From: Mugil cephalus
Lineage: Eukaryota; Chordata; Actinopteri; Mugiliformes; Mugilidae
DNA: 64,000 bases
Reading direction: 5' to 3'
Assembly (NCBI RefSeq): GCF_022458985.1
Contig: NC_061790.1
Location: forward strand, 14,922,397-14,986,396
The notes under the pieces were generated by a model that was given only the letters and a program-made list of their open reading frames with translations, was not told where the DNA came from and made no database searches. A program made the position numbers and the translations under genes. Position 1 is the first letter of the stretch; every line of letters starts with the position of its first letter. This document shows positions 43,449 to 56,079 of this stretch, one piece after another.

Positions 43449-45805
43449 TGTACCGTTATGTGCTGGATTTTCACAAAACAGACATTTAAGTTTGTCTCAA
43501 GATCAGCTTATACTGGTTACTGGTAATAAATTTGATCTAAATCCCCAGTCAGGACTAAATATCAATGTGTCCAGTTTGTACGGACTCTTGCACTATATAA
43601 CTAAGGACTCTCTCATTAGATGCACTTTAAAGCTAATTATCAAATTTTATGATGCTATATTATCCTCAAATGACAGGGTGAATAAACTATATATATAGTA
43701 CTAGCTAAACATTAACATGTAGTCTTTATTAATAGAACGTTGACGTTAGCATTTAGCGCTCAGGGCTGTGGACTCTGAATTTCATAAGTACGTGATTAAT
43801 AAATTATATGTCATTTGGTGCATGTATGCTGAAAGGCAGCCGCTGCTCATTCATTTCATGCAGCAGAAAACTATGCATGAAATGAATGTATACTATACTA
43901 TGTACACTATACATGTGAGAAAATGCAATGAAAAAAAGGGCACCAAAAGGTGACCATGGCACATATTGAAATGTGACTTATTAATAAAAAAAAGAAATGT
44001 GACTTATCATTGCTACTGCTGTATTACGTCGACAGAAAAACTTAGCTAGACTGGCACCACAATTTACAATATTTTATTCATCCGTGAAAGTTTTTTTTGT
44101 GTGTTTTGATGTGTATTGTATGTTTCTCATCACCTAAAATGCCTCGCAGGTGCACAGATTTGAAAACGCAGCATTAAATATATAAAACGAAAATACATCC
44201 AAACAGGAGAGTGATGTTGCGTATTACATACAGTACCATGTATTTGTCACTAGAATGAATGCATGAACAGTATTTGTTCACCACCGTCGTCACTTTCCAT
44301 CATTGTTGTATCTTTCATGTATAATGTACGTGTTGTACAGGTGTTCCTCATTGTGCTCTCCCCCCATTTAGCTGACTGGGTGAATCTATGTGGGAACAGT
44401 GGAGCAGTCATCAAGCTACCTGCTCCTGTGTGTTCTGGGTGGACTTTTGTGTATTCTGTGTAGAAATGAAGGGTTTTGTTTGTTTGGGCAGGAAAGCTCT
44501 GTCCATTGTCAGATTTGTTGTCGAGCCCTTGTGACGTTGCACACGAACGTGAAGGTTGCTTTTGTTGATTTCTGCACAATGTTTTAATGGTCATTGTATG
44601 TTTTCATGGTGTCATATAGGCTGTAAGCTACACTTTTACATATTGTAAAAGATACTGTGTGACTTATGAGCTTTTCAATAAAAAAATAAAAACGACATGG
44701 GAGCACATATTTATTACATTGCTAGAATGAATTGGGCCTTAGTTGTACCGTAAAACACTTGCCAGAAATTAAGAAAATACCTGAAGAGTTGAAAGAACTA
44801 GTCAGTTGACAACTAATTTTGAGTCTCTTAATAAGCACTTTAAACACATCACGTTGATTCTAGGGAAGTGTTGAAAGTGTGTTGTCTCTCTTTCTCATTC
44901 AGACATTATTAAGTATTATTTATAGGCTATAGCCAAGAACACAATTAATAATAATTAACCTTTACTTTAGTAAGATAATTAGCTGGCATTTAGTGCAGCC
45001 CTCTTTCAACTTTTCAGCAGATTTACTGTAGATATATAAGTGTGGAGAGGGAATATATTCCAGCAACACATTACTGAAAACTGTTCCATTCAAGTCTTTC
45101 TTTTTAACTGATAAATCCAGAGTCATGATAGGAGGAATAACTGAATACACAATCAGGTTTTCCCAATAGGCCACAACCTTGACACTGAGTGAGTTGTCTA
45201 GGCCTAGTTTGAGGATTTTTTTTCTTCTTGAGGATCAGTGGGTACTTGAGTCAACCATAGTGGTTCCTAGCGTTTACCAGATAGTTTGGGAATTCCATGG
45301 AAAAGCCTGAAGACATCCTGCTTCCTACGAACAAAAGTAAGAAACAAAAATTGCAAGATGACGATCGAATGGCACAAGTTTTACATCACATTGACTTGAC
45401 TGACACTCACAACCTCTGTCTATGCATCATATTAACAAAGAAAACTTTGTTGTGGCAATTTAAGGCACATGTGAGCAGCAGGAAGTTCAAAACAAGACAC
45501 TTTTAAAGACGCAACAAAGAGAACAATGTACATGGACAATCTGCTAAAACTGTGCTATCAATGTTTGAAACTTTCCACATCATTCATGGTGGATGTAAAC
45601 ATGGCTATATGTATAAAGTGAACAAAGCAGATAAAGTGCAGGGTAATTGCAGAGGTATAATAAATAACACAAGATAAGTGCATTAATAAGGTGCAATAAA
45701 AACAAAACAACAGCAAAAACACTGTATGATGTAAGAGAGTGTGGTTTATTTTCTGTTTAAAACAGTTTCTTCTTTATTTACATGTAAATCTTAACCTTTC
45801 ACCAG

Positions 45806-46092
45806 ACTCATCTCATCTCATCTCATCTCATCTCACTAGGTTTGAAGGGGTTGCTGGAGCCTTTCCTAGCTGTCATTGGGCGCAGGGCAGGGTACACCCT
45901 GGACAGGTCACCAGCCTTTCGCAGGGCCAACACGTAGAGAAACAACTGTTCGCACTCACACTCAGGGTCAATTTACTGTCACCAATTAGCCTAACGAGCA
46001 TGTCTTTGCAGACTGGAGAAAACCCACGTAGACACAGGAAGAACGTGCAAACTCCACCCAAAAATGCCCGAGCTGGGCTCAAATGTACACCA
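45806..46092 (-). mobile_element. V-SINE (HE1/DANA-type) copy with (TCTCA)n tail
   Basis: On the + strand, from left: a TCTCA pentamer array (45809-45835, tail side), GGAGCCTTTCCTAGCTGTCA, GGTACACCCTGGACAGGTCA, TTCGCACTCACACTCAGGGT, CCTAACGAGCATGTCTTTGC and CGTGCAAACTCCACC. These are the reversed V-SINE body. The tRNA-like end is degraded. Confidence 0.7.
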
Positions 46093-46884
46093 GATTCTTT
46101 TTATGTATTTGTGACTATGTTACATTCGTCTCATATCCTTCTCAAACATGTTTACTGAACAAACCACCAAGGCGATGAGGCGGTGAATACCATTCTGATT
46201 GTGAAATTCTCATTTTCTGTGTGCGTCACTGGTTTGAATGTTGTGACCTTGGCTGGGTTTTCCGCCAAGTTTTGAACTAATCCGGGAAGGACATACCTTT
46301 AAGTTCTACAGAAACATTCTTAAGAAGAGAAAAAAAACCCATCTCATTATTAATTTATTCCTTTCACCTCATGTTACTCGTTGGGTGAATATTGGGCTTC
46401 ATTTCTGGGCCTAAAATGCACCTCCACACAATTTAGCCTTCGTAAGTGTATACTCATCTACATGGGCCAAATCATGTTTTATATTTTTCATGAAAAATGT
46501 CAAACACATCACTGAAATTATTAAGCACTTACACATCTTTGTAACCTTATGCATTGTTTTACATATTCATATAGATGCGTGGTGTCATGGCCGAAATGGG
46601 CTGTTTGGGGAAATAGAAGGAAAAAAAAATAATAAAAAGAGGCCTCTGGTTTTTTACAGTAGAAAACCTAGAGACACAATGGCCAAAAGCTTTTCTGGAG
46701 CTCGTGGGACCGACAATATGCCATTGTACCCTTTTTTCTGGTTCTTTGTATTTTATTTACAACGTTCTCTATCATCCTACATTACCCAGATCCTCCGAGA
46801 GCAGGCAGGGCTTTTATTGGCCCGTCTCCACTTTCCCTCTCATCCATGGCTGTCTGGTGGGATCTGCGCACAAAGAGCGCGCAG

Positions 46885-47004
46885 CCAATCGCAGGTAGAC
46901 CCTGATAAATCTCAGCCAATATCCGCAGCCCTCTTATTTACATACAGTCGACACGAGCCAATCAGGAGTAAGCAAAGGAGAGGATTTTGACCCCTCTACC
47001 CAAT
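46885..47004 (+). promoter_or_regulatory. hmgn3 promoter: four CCAAT boxes with near-helical spacing
   Basis: CCAAT on the + strand at 46885, 46916, 46958 and 47000, that is 31, 42 and 42 bp apart, close to three, four and four helical turns. Three have the NF-Y-favoured AGCCAAT context. They lie 175-290 bp upstream of the hmgn3 ATG. NF-Y binding is inferred. Confidence 0.6.
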
Positions 47005-47174
47005 GGCTGTGGAAGGTATAGAGTTTTGGGGAGTGCATATTATCAACATATTATCGAAGGTACTTAGATATTGATCCCCTATTTCGTGGTAGTTCAAATT
47101 CACCTCTCCTGACCATTCGGGTTTGACCTTAAATTTTTTTCTCCCAGCTTGGTGGAGCGTAATTCACGTGTAAA

Positions 47175-47189
47175 ATGCCGAAGAGAAAG
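47175..47189 (+). CDS. hmgn3: hmgn3 exon 1 coding part (MPKRK)
   Basis: Five codons then GTGAGT. The MPKRK start followed at once by a donor is diagnostic of HMGN genes. Confidence 0.93.
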
Positions 47190-49042
47190 GTGAGTACCGT
47201 TCCTGCCGTCCAGCACACTTCATTGTAGTTTTTCCAGCTCTTGCATTTGAGGAAAATAGCGGTGCGCGATTTCTGTGGCGACGTCGAGGCAGGTGAGGTG
47301 ATGCCAAAGTTTGAGGAAGCGTTATTTCGCCCGCGACCTTTCAGGTGCATTTAACTCGCGTTTGTTTGTACAAGATACATTTCGCGGATGGCATTTGTTT
47401 AATTTGGAGCCATAAACATCACAGTGTTCATTTCAATGGCCGTTCTTGTGGTCGTTTTATTTGCCACTTCCCTGTCCACAGTGCGCACTGGTGAATGTCA
47501 GACGGAGCCGCCGGATGGATGGACGCGTAAATCCCGAAGGGGACGTGCGTGCCTGTAGTTCTTCTGGGCGCGTTTCACGCATATATGAGATGAATCGATT
47601 TTTTTTATAACGTTTAATTTAACACGGAGAAAAAGGGAGACCGATATCCCCTTGTCTGATATTTGGTTCTCCGGGGGTAATGAATGGTAGGCGCCGAGCC
47701 GAACGAACAAACCCGTATCCAGACGGAGAGAAAGGAATAAAGAAAGAAAGGATCAGAAACAATTGCTGCTATGTTAAAAAAAAAAAAAAAAAAAGAGCCC
47801 GTGATACTATCTAAACAGCACTGCTCGGTGAGCTCCGGGTTATTGTATCAGCGCATACATGGAAACTGGCTTTTCTACCACCTAAAAACTGCCATTGTCT
47901 GCGCAGATTCGCCTTTGAGGACAGAGAATGGGGGGCCTCCAGGGGCGGAGGTCGCCCACATGCAAATGATGCGGCTGCCAACCTGCAGGCTATACCAACT
48001 GTATTTTTTTCCCTTTCGCGGTGGGGGTGGACTCTCTTGCGCACCGTTCTCGCATACCTGCAGCCGGAACATGCCGACGTCCAAATGACGCTGGGGTCTG
48101 AATGAATCCATGTTTATAGTCCAACATCCTCCAGTTTTTAGACTGTAAGCACGGGGTCTCCATTTAAATGGATATCACCAGACACCATCATCCGTCATCA
48201 TCAGATCACATTAAACTCCAAAGCGTCTTTAAGCGCCAAATTTAAACTCATAACATCAAAAATGTGATTTAATTATGTGAAGCGCAAATTGATAAAGATT
48301 TCTATTCTTTCTGAGAAAAATGCACACCTAATATAAATCAGTCCATTTATTCCGGATGTTATTTAGAATGATTGAATTTAAGAATATTAAAAGTGTTGGA
48401 GTTGTGAACCCTTATAAACAGCTGACATATAGGGTAAATAATCATAGTCTTTAATTTATTTTCATGATTCATAATTTTTGGATGAAGTCATCGATCATTA
48501 GTTCAGTAACATTTTTAAATGAGCAAAAAATAAATTTGGAAACCGAAGCTGTCCGCCTTACTGCCATAAAAGATAAACTAGTGGCAAGTCGAAGAAAAGA
48601 ACAAGTGAGGTTTAGATCACGTGGGGATCTGCAGAACAATAATATATAGTCAATCAGCGATCCACTTATTGCTTCAGATTTTTTACAAAATGATTACGTC
48701 ATTCATGAGTAGGAGGTCCGTTTAAAAAGTAAGGCATTCTGGCATTTTGACAAGTTTTTAAGTCTATACTGTTTGAATTGTCAGCCTTTTCAGCCTCCGT
48801 ATTAGAGTGAACAATAGTAAACTTCTTTTTTTCATAATTCAACAAGTACAAAGTCAATGATGATGTTAAAATGCATTTTTTTTTTAATGCAGATGTTTTA
48901 TTTATTTCCTATCTAGTCTCCAGAGGGTCCTGAGGGCAAGGAGGCCCCCAAAGTCACAAAACAAGAGGTAACTGTTGTTTGTGTGCTGTGTGTGTATGTG
49001 TATGCTGTGGTTTTCTTTTACTGTACTGAGTGTGTGTGCGTG

Positions 49043-49096
<54 letters not shown>

Positions 49097-52000
49097 AGGG
49101 AATAGGCATGTGACAGGTTGATCGTTAGGGTATTTGTCACCAACTTGATCAGCTGAAGATGAGCCCATGAAGGTACAACTGATCTCTCTCTGTCACTCTG
49201 TCTCTCTCTGTCTCTCTCTCATTGATCATCTCTTGCTCCAATAGCCCACCAGAAGGTCAGAGAGATTATCAGCGGTAAGTTCCGCTCTCCCGTCCCTGTC
49301 TTCACCTCTGTCACTCTCCTCTTCTTCCTCTCCACGCTTCCTCCTCATCCCACCTCAGCCTTGTGGGATGATCGGTGTTGCATAACCAAGTGTCAGAGTA
49401 TAGTGCTCTCCCGGTTTATATACCTGGAAGACTGGGTCTGGCTTGGTGTGCATGTCTTTTTTTTTCCTGTTGTCTTCGTCCTGTCCTATCTCAGTGTGGT
49501 CTGTGGCATGGCTGCATGATTAAAACATTTGCACCATATATTTATATTTATATTTGAGATAAGTTTGAAATGTGAAAGTTTCAGTGGCAACCCACAATAC
49601 TATCTAGAAAAATTGTTAGAAATGTGATCACGCAGCTCTGCCATTCAGGTTACGTGTTTCTGTGTGCGTCGTACTTTGCATGTTGAACCCATGTGACCTG
49701 TGTCTTTGCATGTACATTTGCATGTGCACTTCAAAGGGGTATTTCAACATTCTGGGGAACCTGCACAGTCCCTTTCTCATAGAGAGTTTGATGACAGGCT
49801 CGTATTGTAGTATAGTAGCTTTTAAGTCAATATAGATTTAAAGTTACTACTTAGCAGTCAGTTAGCTTAGCTTAGCAAAAATGACTATAAACACGGGGAA
49901 ATGGCTAGCCTGAGTGCTAGCAACTTGGCCTCAGTGAACTGTACTGAGTCTTGTAATCATGCTGCTGTTGCCAAGCAATCAGCAGAGACTCCAGAATATC
50001 GCAGCACTAGTTACTTCTTTTTCCAGTTATTGTGCTAGGTTAAGCTAACTTCCTCTTTCCTATTAATTTCATCATAATTTTATCAAACACCATGTAAGTA
50101 TTTTGTCTTCGGTGAAACAATGACGTTGCTCGTGATCCATTCGGACGTGACATTTAATGTAGTCTTTCTCGTGTTTCCCGCGTTCGTTGAAATTTTAAAT
50201 ATCAAGCCTTGTCGCTACTAGTCTAGGGACATTTATGCCTTTCATTTTTTGTAACGCCGGAGAAGAAAAACAGAGATATTTTTGCACTGAGAATCACATG
50301 ATTTCATTTGGTCACAGCAGTGCTGCTGTAGCCCGTGGCTTCAGGGTAACGTGGTCCACACTCAGCAGCATGGAAAATTTCGCCAGCAAACTTGCTTGTT
50401 CTGAGTGGGTAGCCTTTTTTCTTTTTTTTTTTCTTTTTTTTTTGCTCCCATCTGATAGAGTCATTGAAGAGTGATTTGAGGTCAGTTCATGGGCTGATGC
50501 ATTAACGAGGGAATAATGTCAGAACCCAGTTGCTTCTAAAATATGGTTTGGTGTCTCGATCTTGCTTGAGATCTGTGTTATTCATAATGAATTTGCTCAG
50601 CTGCTCTTGAGGCTGAAGCAATATTATTTTAAACAGAACCAAAACTGCTTTGTAAGTGCTGAGAGGAGAGGGAGCTAAATAAACTAATATTTCTTCAAAG
50701 ACAGTAGCCGTGAGAACGATCGAATTTAACATTTTTTTTCATGTGTAATCTGCAGAAACCCGCTCCACCCAAGCCTGAGCCCAAGCCCAAGAAGGCCGTC
50801 GTCAAGGTGAAGTACACGCACAGATACACACACAAAACCACGCGCAGGCAATCCAATAACAATTTATCCGAATCTGCATAAATTTGTAACAGTCTGAGGC
50901 CCTCGGTTTCTCTTTCCTGCTTGTTTATGTGCAGGGCCAAAGCCAAAGCATGTGAAAAACACAAAAACACACACAAACATGTAAACGTACCCGTCAGGTA
51001 CCAAACAGTAGTAGCCAAGGCTCATTATTTTCCATGTTTGAAATAGAATCTGTGTGTTTTATAAATTTTAAAAGAACTAAATGGGGCGCCTCACACATAC
51101 AAAAGGGGTCAAACTGAGAACACTTTCCATATACAATAATGTCTACCATCACTAAGTTTATATGCGCCGCGTGCTCTCCTCTTTTCGTTCCGCGCAGAAG
51201 GTGGTAGATGATAAGGGGGTGAAGGCAGCAAAGAAAGGCGGCGCCAAGGGAAAGAAGGAAGACGGCCCTGCCCAGAATGGAGAGACCAAGACCGAGGTAT
51301 GGGGAGGGGAATATTACAAATTTAAAAAGAAAAAAAAAGAAACAGGATATTCAGTTAGGAACAAACAAGAGACTAATGAAACTTTGATGTCCTTATTTTG
51401 TCAATGTGTCCCCAAACACAAACACATGGTATTCCTCCACAATCACATCGATTTCGTACCTCTACTACTCTACACATCTCTTTCCGCTCACGTGTACACA
51501 TGCACACACACACGCACACACACACACAGATCTATGTGTCTCGCCCGTCTGTCAGTGTGTCCTCCACCAGAAGCACGGCTCCCTCCCTGATGTCTGTGAG
51601 AGGGCAGAGTGAGACAGTCAGAGTTAAGGGTACGGTTGTGTGTTTTGAATTAATGCGTGGGTGTGGGTGTGTGCGCGGACACTAACCGCTAACCTACACG
51701 GGGAAGTTAACAACAAACATTTGCTCAGTAGTGTGGTTTGGGGTGCTGTGTTTATTAGAGTGTTTATGAGAGACATAGAGGGAGAAGATGTCTCTCTTGC
51801 TGTGTGCAGTGAGGTGGGCCAAGGACAACTTTTTACATTAGCGGAGCAGTGATGTGAAATATTATTGGCTCACTGGTTCATAGACAGCTGGTTCTACCAG
51901 TGGTCCGGCAGATGGAGCGGAGAGAGGATGTTCAGTACTGTAGATCACAACGTCTTAGCTTGTTGAGATGCTGTTGACTCCTGCAGGTATAGTAGGAGGA

Positions 52001-53401
52001 GCTAAACACGGGAGGGAAATATACGCTAAGCTAAGCAGGTGGCCACAGTTTATTCAGCAATATGTCTTGCATAAAAAGCACCGCAATCCTTTGAGCTGTG
52101 TGCTATCTTAAAGCTGGGCCAGTCAGCAAGGTGTGGCAAGTGGGGACATATCACTTCTTGAGACTCACGGACACCCACGTAACCTAGGCTCATGTTAAAG
52201 GGCTGTTTCAATCAAACCGAATGTGTTTTTATTTACTGAGGTATGACTGTTCCACATCACAGCAGGCTCCATAAAATTCAGCCAACACTAGCGGTAAGTG
52301 AGAAAACGCGGGGGTTGATCGGGGAAGTGAACCGAAACATTAAAAATAGCTTGGCATTCGGGATTGATGCGCCTGTCTGCTTTTATTGCTCAGAGGAAGA
52401 GATTGATGCCGCTATTGTGCCTGTACAGTACACATGAAGCCAGGGCCTGGATTTAGCTTAGCAGAAGCAAAAAAAAAAAACAAAACAAAAAAAAAAACAA
52501 GTAGAATCACTTTACTAGAGTTATGCCAACTTTGAACAGAGCCAAGGTAGCAATATAACTGTATCTGGTTTTGGATCAGCTTCATAGATGTTTTACATTT
52601 AGCAAACCACCTGCTTCCTCTTGTTCATACTGACCAAACAGACATGAAAGTGGCTTCAGCATCAGAGACACTGCAGGGGGGCTTGCAAAGTCTTTGGTTG
52701 ATTAGATATGTTTCATGTATTTTGTTTTAAGTTTCCACCCCAAAATTAAATTTCTTTAAATACACATGAACATAAATCCAACATATTTTAGTAAAGGGAT
52801 AAGGGATAGCTTACTTTTGAATGCAAATGATAATAATAACGGATGTTTAGAAATAGCACTAGGCCGAGTTTAATATAGAACATATATGTAGGGGGTCCCT
52901 ACTTAATCTCTCCATCGGTTTGGGGGTCCTTGGCCTGAAAAATGTTGAAGAACCCTGCACTAGTTGATTACAGGGTTGCCAGTTTGATCCCAGGAGCATG
53001 ATACAGAAGATGTTGCAATAAAAGCCACCAATAAGATTCTTTTAACATTTGTCAAATCATACGATAGGTAGTTGTCTAAAGCAGTTCTTTGGAAAAACAA
53101 ACAAATGAATAAATGTAATCATGTACGACAGTTGCTTTGGTGTTTGCGATTTTCAGATTACCCAGTTGACGTGCTCCTACAAACAGACGGATCAAGCTAA
53201 ACCAAACAGTGAGAATGCATTTGGTGCACGCCTACAGAGGGCTTGCCTGCTGAACCTTGGCAGAACCAGCTGGTTGGAATTTCTATGCCAGTTAATCCCA
53301 GCACTTGCTGGGCGATAGCACCTGTATCCCGGTCTCAGTGTTTCACCTCTTCCCCCTTCCAGGTTACTGAAGCAGCAGAGGTGACTGAGGAGAAGGCGTA
53401 A
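47175..53401 (+). CDS. hmgn3: hmgn3, high-mobility-group nucleosome-binding protein 3 (six exons, complete)
   Basis: Exons 47175-47189, 48917-48967, 49245-49274, 50756-50806, 51198-51296 and 53363-53401 are all in phase 0 and give 94 aa (human HMGN3 is 99). The order is MPKRK, an acidic/basic linker with KVTKQE, the nucleosome-binding core PTRRSERLSA plus KPAPPKPEPKPKK split over exons 3 and 4, then GAKGKKEDGPAQNGETKTE and an acidic tail VTEAAEVTEEKA. HMGN proteins are nuclear, bind nucleosome core particles through RRSxRLSA and loosen chromatin. KVTKQEPTRRS and GAKGKKE..NGETK identify HMGN3 rather than HMGN1/2, and phip next door agrees. Every exon is under 100 bp, so no single long frame reveals the gene. 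It is small, Lys/Glu/Pro/Ala-rich and probably disordered. Confidence 0.94.
47190..48916 (+). other. hmgn3 intron 1
   Basis: GC-rich at its 5' end (47200-48070, CpG-rich), then AT-rich. It holds an A run at 47776-47794. No repeat family recognised. Confidence 0.6.
48917..48967 (+). CDS. hmgn3: hmgn3 exon 2 (17 codons)
   Basis: SPEGPEGKEAPKVTKQE between CTATCTAG and GTAACT. Confidence 0.93.
49030..49095. repeat. (TG)n microsatellite
   Basis: About 30 TG units with one interruption (GCGTGCC near 49038), in hmgn3 intron 2. Confidence 0.95.
49245..49274 (+). CDS. hmgn3: hmgn3 exon 3 (10 codons, nucleosome-binding core)
   Basis: PTRRSERLSA between CCAATAG and GTAAGT. The 30-bp size is standard for this HMGN exon. 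The RRS and RLS residues contact the H2A/H2B acidic patch in the family. Confidence 0.94.
49732..50065. mobile_element. Common fish interspersed repeat (GTTAGCTTAGCTTAGCA type)
   Basis: Starts CAAAGGGGTATTTCAACATT, then AGAGAGTTTGATGAC, GTTAGCTTAGCTTAGCA, ATAAACACGGGGAAATGGC and AGCCTG. I recognise this block order as a widespread teleost repeat whose full copies begin with a sequence like AAAGGAATAGTTCGACATTT. The class is uncertain and the limits approximate. Confidence 0.5.
50756..50806 (+). CDS. hmgn3: hmgn3 exon 4 (17 codons)
   Basis: KPAPPKPEPKPKKAVVK between TCTGCAG and GTGAAG. The second half of the nucleosome-binding domain. Confidence 0.94.
51198..51296 (+). CDS. hmgn3: hmgn3 exon 5 (33 codons)
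   Basis: KVVDDKGVKAAKKGGAKGKK then EDGPAQNGETKTE, between CGCGCAG and GTATGG. Regulatory-domain region. Confidence 0.92.
51297..53362 (+). other. hmgn3 intron 5
   Basis: Noncoding. It has CA-rich sequence near 51497-51530 and A-rich runs near 52470-52500. Confidence 0.6.
53363..53401 (+). CDS. hmgn3: hmgn3 exon 6 coding part, stop TAA
   Basis: VTEAAEVTEEKA followed by TAA, after the acceptor CCTTCCAG. Confidence 0.9.
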   Translation, partial: VTEAAEVTEEKA

Positions 53402-54220
53402 AGACATGGACGCGTCCACCGACTCGTCCCCTCTGACTCCATGGCAGCAAAGCATCTTTTTTTACTGACGATTTTTGTACCATGCTGAATTTTTTTTAGA
53501 CTTGTGATAGTAGAGACAGACATCCGGCAGCCCGGCCCCGTATCTTCACACTCCTCCAACCTCTGCTTTCGCTCGATGCTCCTCTCTCCTCCATCCTCTA
53601 TAGCTATATACTGTGCGCCTCTTTGAATCAGGAAGGCAGAATGAATTGGTTTTATCAGACAGCTGCAGGTGTTCTCTGTTTTTGCCTGAAGGGGCCATAA
53701 ACAAGACTGTTGCGATCTGTTAACCACCTCTGCCTTTGTTTGCAGTTATACTTCTCTATTAAAGATGATCATCATTAATAGCACTCTGACTGTAATGAGT
53801 AGACGCCCACCCCAATGGTCAAGGTGAAGGTCTGTAGGCGCGTATCAACAGTCTGGACGTAGAGCTAAGAGAAACCAGTTCCACGGTCGCCGCGGAGAAC
53901 ATCTGCAGCTTTTAAAACATCTTAGTTTTTAGAATCGGCACCACTGTGTTTCACATAGCTCTTTTGTATGTGTGTGCTGGAGTGAATGTGTTTGTGGGTC
54001 TCTGTGTTTGACTTTGTTTACTTCATTCCCCCCCACCCTCCTCTCCTCTTTCTTTTTCTTCACCCCCCTCTGACCGCCTTGTCCTGCAGCAGACTGACAC
54101 AGCAATAATGAGTGGTGCTTCTGTTCTAGACGGCTCTGTTGGCTTTGGACCCTCTGGGCTTCTCTGAGTTTCATCCTGTTGGGAGAATATTTTGAAATAA
54201 AAGAAAAAGTTGATGTCACA
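53402..54220 (+). other. hmgn3: hmgn3 3' UTR
   Basis: ATTAAA at 53758-53763 and AATAAA at 54196-54201 (another at 54256-54261) are plausible alternative polyadenylation signals, giving UTRs of about 0.4 or 0.8 kb. Confidence 0.55.
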
Positions 54221-55171
54221 TGGTCGTTTGTCTGTGTCTCTTCACTTACCGTGTGAATAAACCCGCTGTGTGTAGAGCACTGCACCTACATTGTCTGTAG
54301 CTGTGTGGCAGTGCCATCTTTTTTAACTGTCATCCTGTGGCCTCACGCATGTTGCCCTTTGTAGTGTGGAAAACCCGACTACGAGAACACACATGTATGC
54401 GTGCGTACTGATGTGTGCAAGAGGTCCGTTTCGGTGCGTTCACGTTTACTTTGAAACCAACACAAAGCCACCAATGTGTGTTCATCTTTGTGTGCATGTG
54501 TGTGCGAGAGGTCGCCCAGGGCACGTGGCAGTGTTAAATACAACTGCTGTGTCAGGAAGTGAAAGGTCAGCATTTGCCAGGGTGGTGGGACTTGTGAAGC
54601 TGTATGGTCACTTCATTATGGCACGAGCTGCCACTCACACTGGTGGACCAATGGCCAATTCCAATTTTGTGTTTGTTTTTTTTAGCATGTAGAGGTGTGG
54701 AGTGATGATGGAGTCCGAATACCATAGATACTGACGAGACTAATTAAAATGCATCACCGAGAGCGTCTGTCAACGACAAGCATTGCTCCTCAACAGAAGG
54801 CGTGTTGGAGCTGAATCCTTGCGGACATTGCTTTAAATGATTTGTTGTGGGAGAGAAATTATTCCCCAGGAATATTTGACCTTATAACCCCCAAGCAATA
54901 CCGCAAAGTTACCCTACTGATATTTAAATTTCTGTGCTACCTCATAGCTACAAGAATCTTATCACAATGAAATATAAATATTTGAAAAATATCAATTAAA
55001 ACTCTGTGACTGCACAAGCTATAACTTACACAAGTCTATACAAATTCCTAATCATGACCTTGGCTTGGAACTGTGGCTTTTTGTGTGTGCTCGGCACAGA
55101 GGGAAAGAGGTAGAGTGATGTGGATTTATTTAAGCTAAAAACTAAATCAGCATGAATGAAAATGAGGGTGA

Positions 55172-55660
55172 TTGAGCCTCCTATGACCCAGCGTCCTCGT
55201 ATGGGGACATTATGCTTTAGGTTTGTGGCAGCTTATTCTGTATTCTTTATTTAGACCTGTTGTCCTCGTAAGGAGACACCTGTGAAGGGTCAGTACACTT
55301 GTGTATTTACGCATAGCTTGATATGACATGCAAATTTAACCAATTCACAAGTACTCGTATGAGGACTAGGATTTCATCATTTCCAATTCTGTTTTTTTTA
55401 TATATATTAAATATTAATATCTTTGTTACACACTGAGGACTAAAATTGTAGTATACAGTGACATAATCCGTGCTCACATATAAATATATATATATATTTT
55501 ATTTTATTTTACTTTATTTTCAAAAATTACTTCCGGTGATGCTTATTTTTATTTTTTTTACACTTCTTAAGTCTTACTAATCCCAAATACTTAAATACTT
55601 AAATACTTTAAAGAAATTAAGATTCACTCCAAACAAATGCTTGGGTCTCAGGAGAGTTAA
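55172..55660. mobile_element. TTAA-bounded non-autonomous DNA element, copy 2
   Basis: Same family and orientation as 20985-21495. The left end is TTGAGCCTCCTATGACCCAG. The right end reverse-complemented is TTAACTCTCCTGAGACCCAA. The internal match includes GTACTCGTATGAGGAC, GATGCTTA, CTAATCCCAAATAC and GGGTCTCAGGAGAGTTAA. It contains a TTAAATAC triplication at 55588-55611. Confidence 0.65.
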
Positions 55661-56079
55661 ATGTTACAGGTTACCAAAAAAAATGGTGTGGTATCTTCTG
55701 GTTAACTGTGTGTGTTGGTCAAGGTAAACTTAAAGTACACCCAAAAGAAAGTGTTTTTGTCCTCTACGTGTTCACTACTAACCAATTCATTCTCATTTGT
55801 AATGGAGGAAACTAACTGATTACATTTCTCATCAATATGCTTTGAGTCCTCTACAGCTGCGTGTTCTGCTGCGTGGCACAGGGTGAGGTTGCCTCCTTGT
55901 GGCCATGTCAGCCAGCACAACAGGTAAAAGGGGGTTGACTAGGCCTAAAATCTCAAACTTGCTCTTATTATGTGGAATAGTTTTAGTTCAATTTCTGTAG
56001 TGGACCATGCTTATTGATATAAGGAATCACCAAGGTTCAAGTAAATAATATGCCAATTCAAACTCATATGATGTGCACA

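Larger units (their letters stand above)
41025..46850. other. Intergenic region between enpp5 and hmgn3
   Basis: No credible coding exon. It contains an A run (42817-42835), one inverted-repeat element (43143-43448), a TCTCA pentamer run and V-SINE (45806-46092), and an AATAAA at 44677-44682 on the + strand. Human RCAN2, which follows ENPP5, was looked for and not seen. Confidence 0.5.

Noticed and set aside
46490-46990. 166-codon + strand frame upstream of hmgn3
   Set aside because: Crosses poly-A and the CCAAT promoter cluster, no recognisable domain, and composition is like the noncoding surroundings.
48902-49168. His/Thr-rich - strand frame
   Set aside because: Encoded by the TG microsatellite.
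53335-53727. 130-codon - strand frame across the hmgn3 last exon and UTR
   Set aside because: Antisense to a verified exon and its 3' UTR; no homology.
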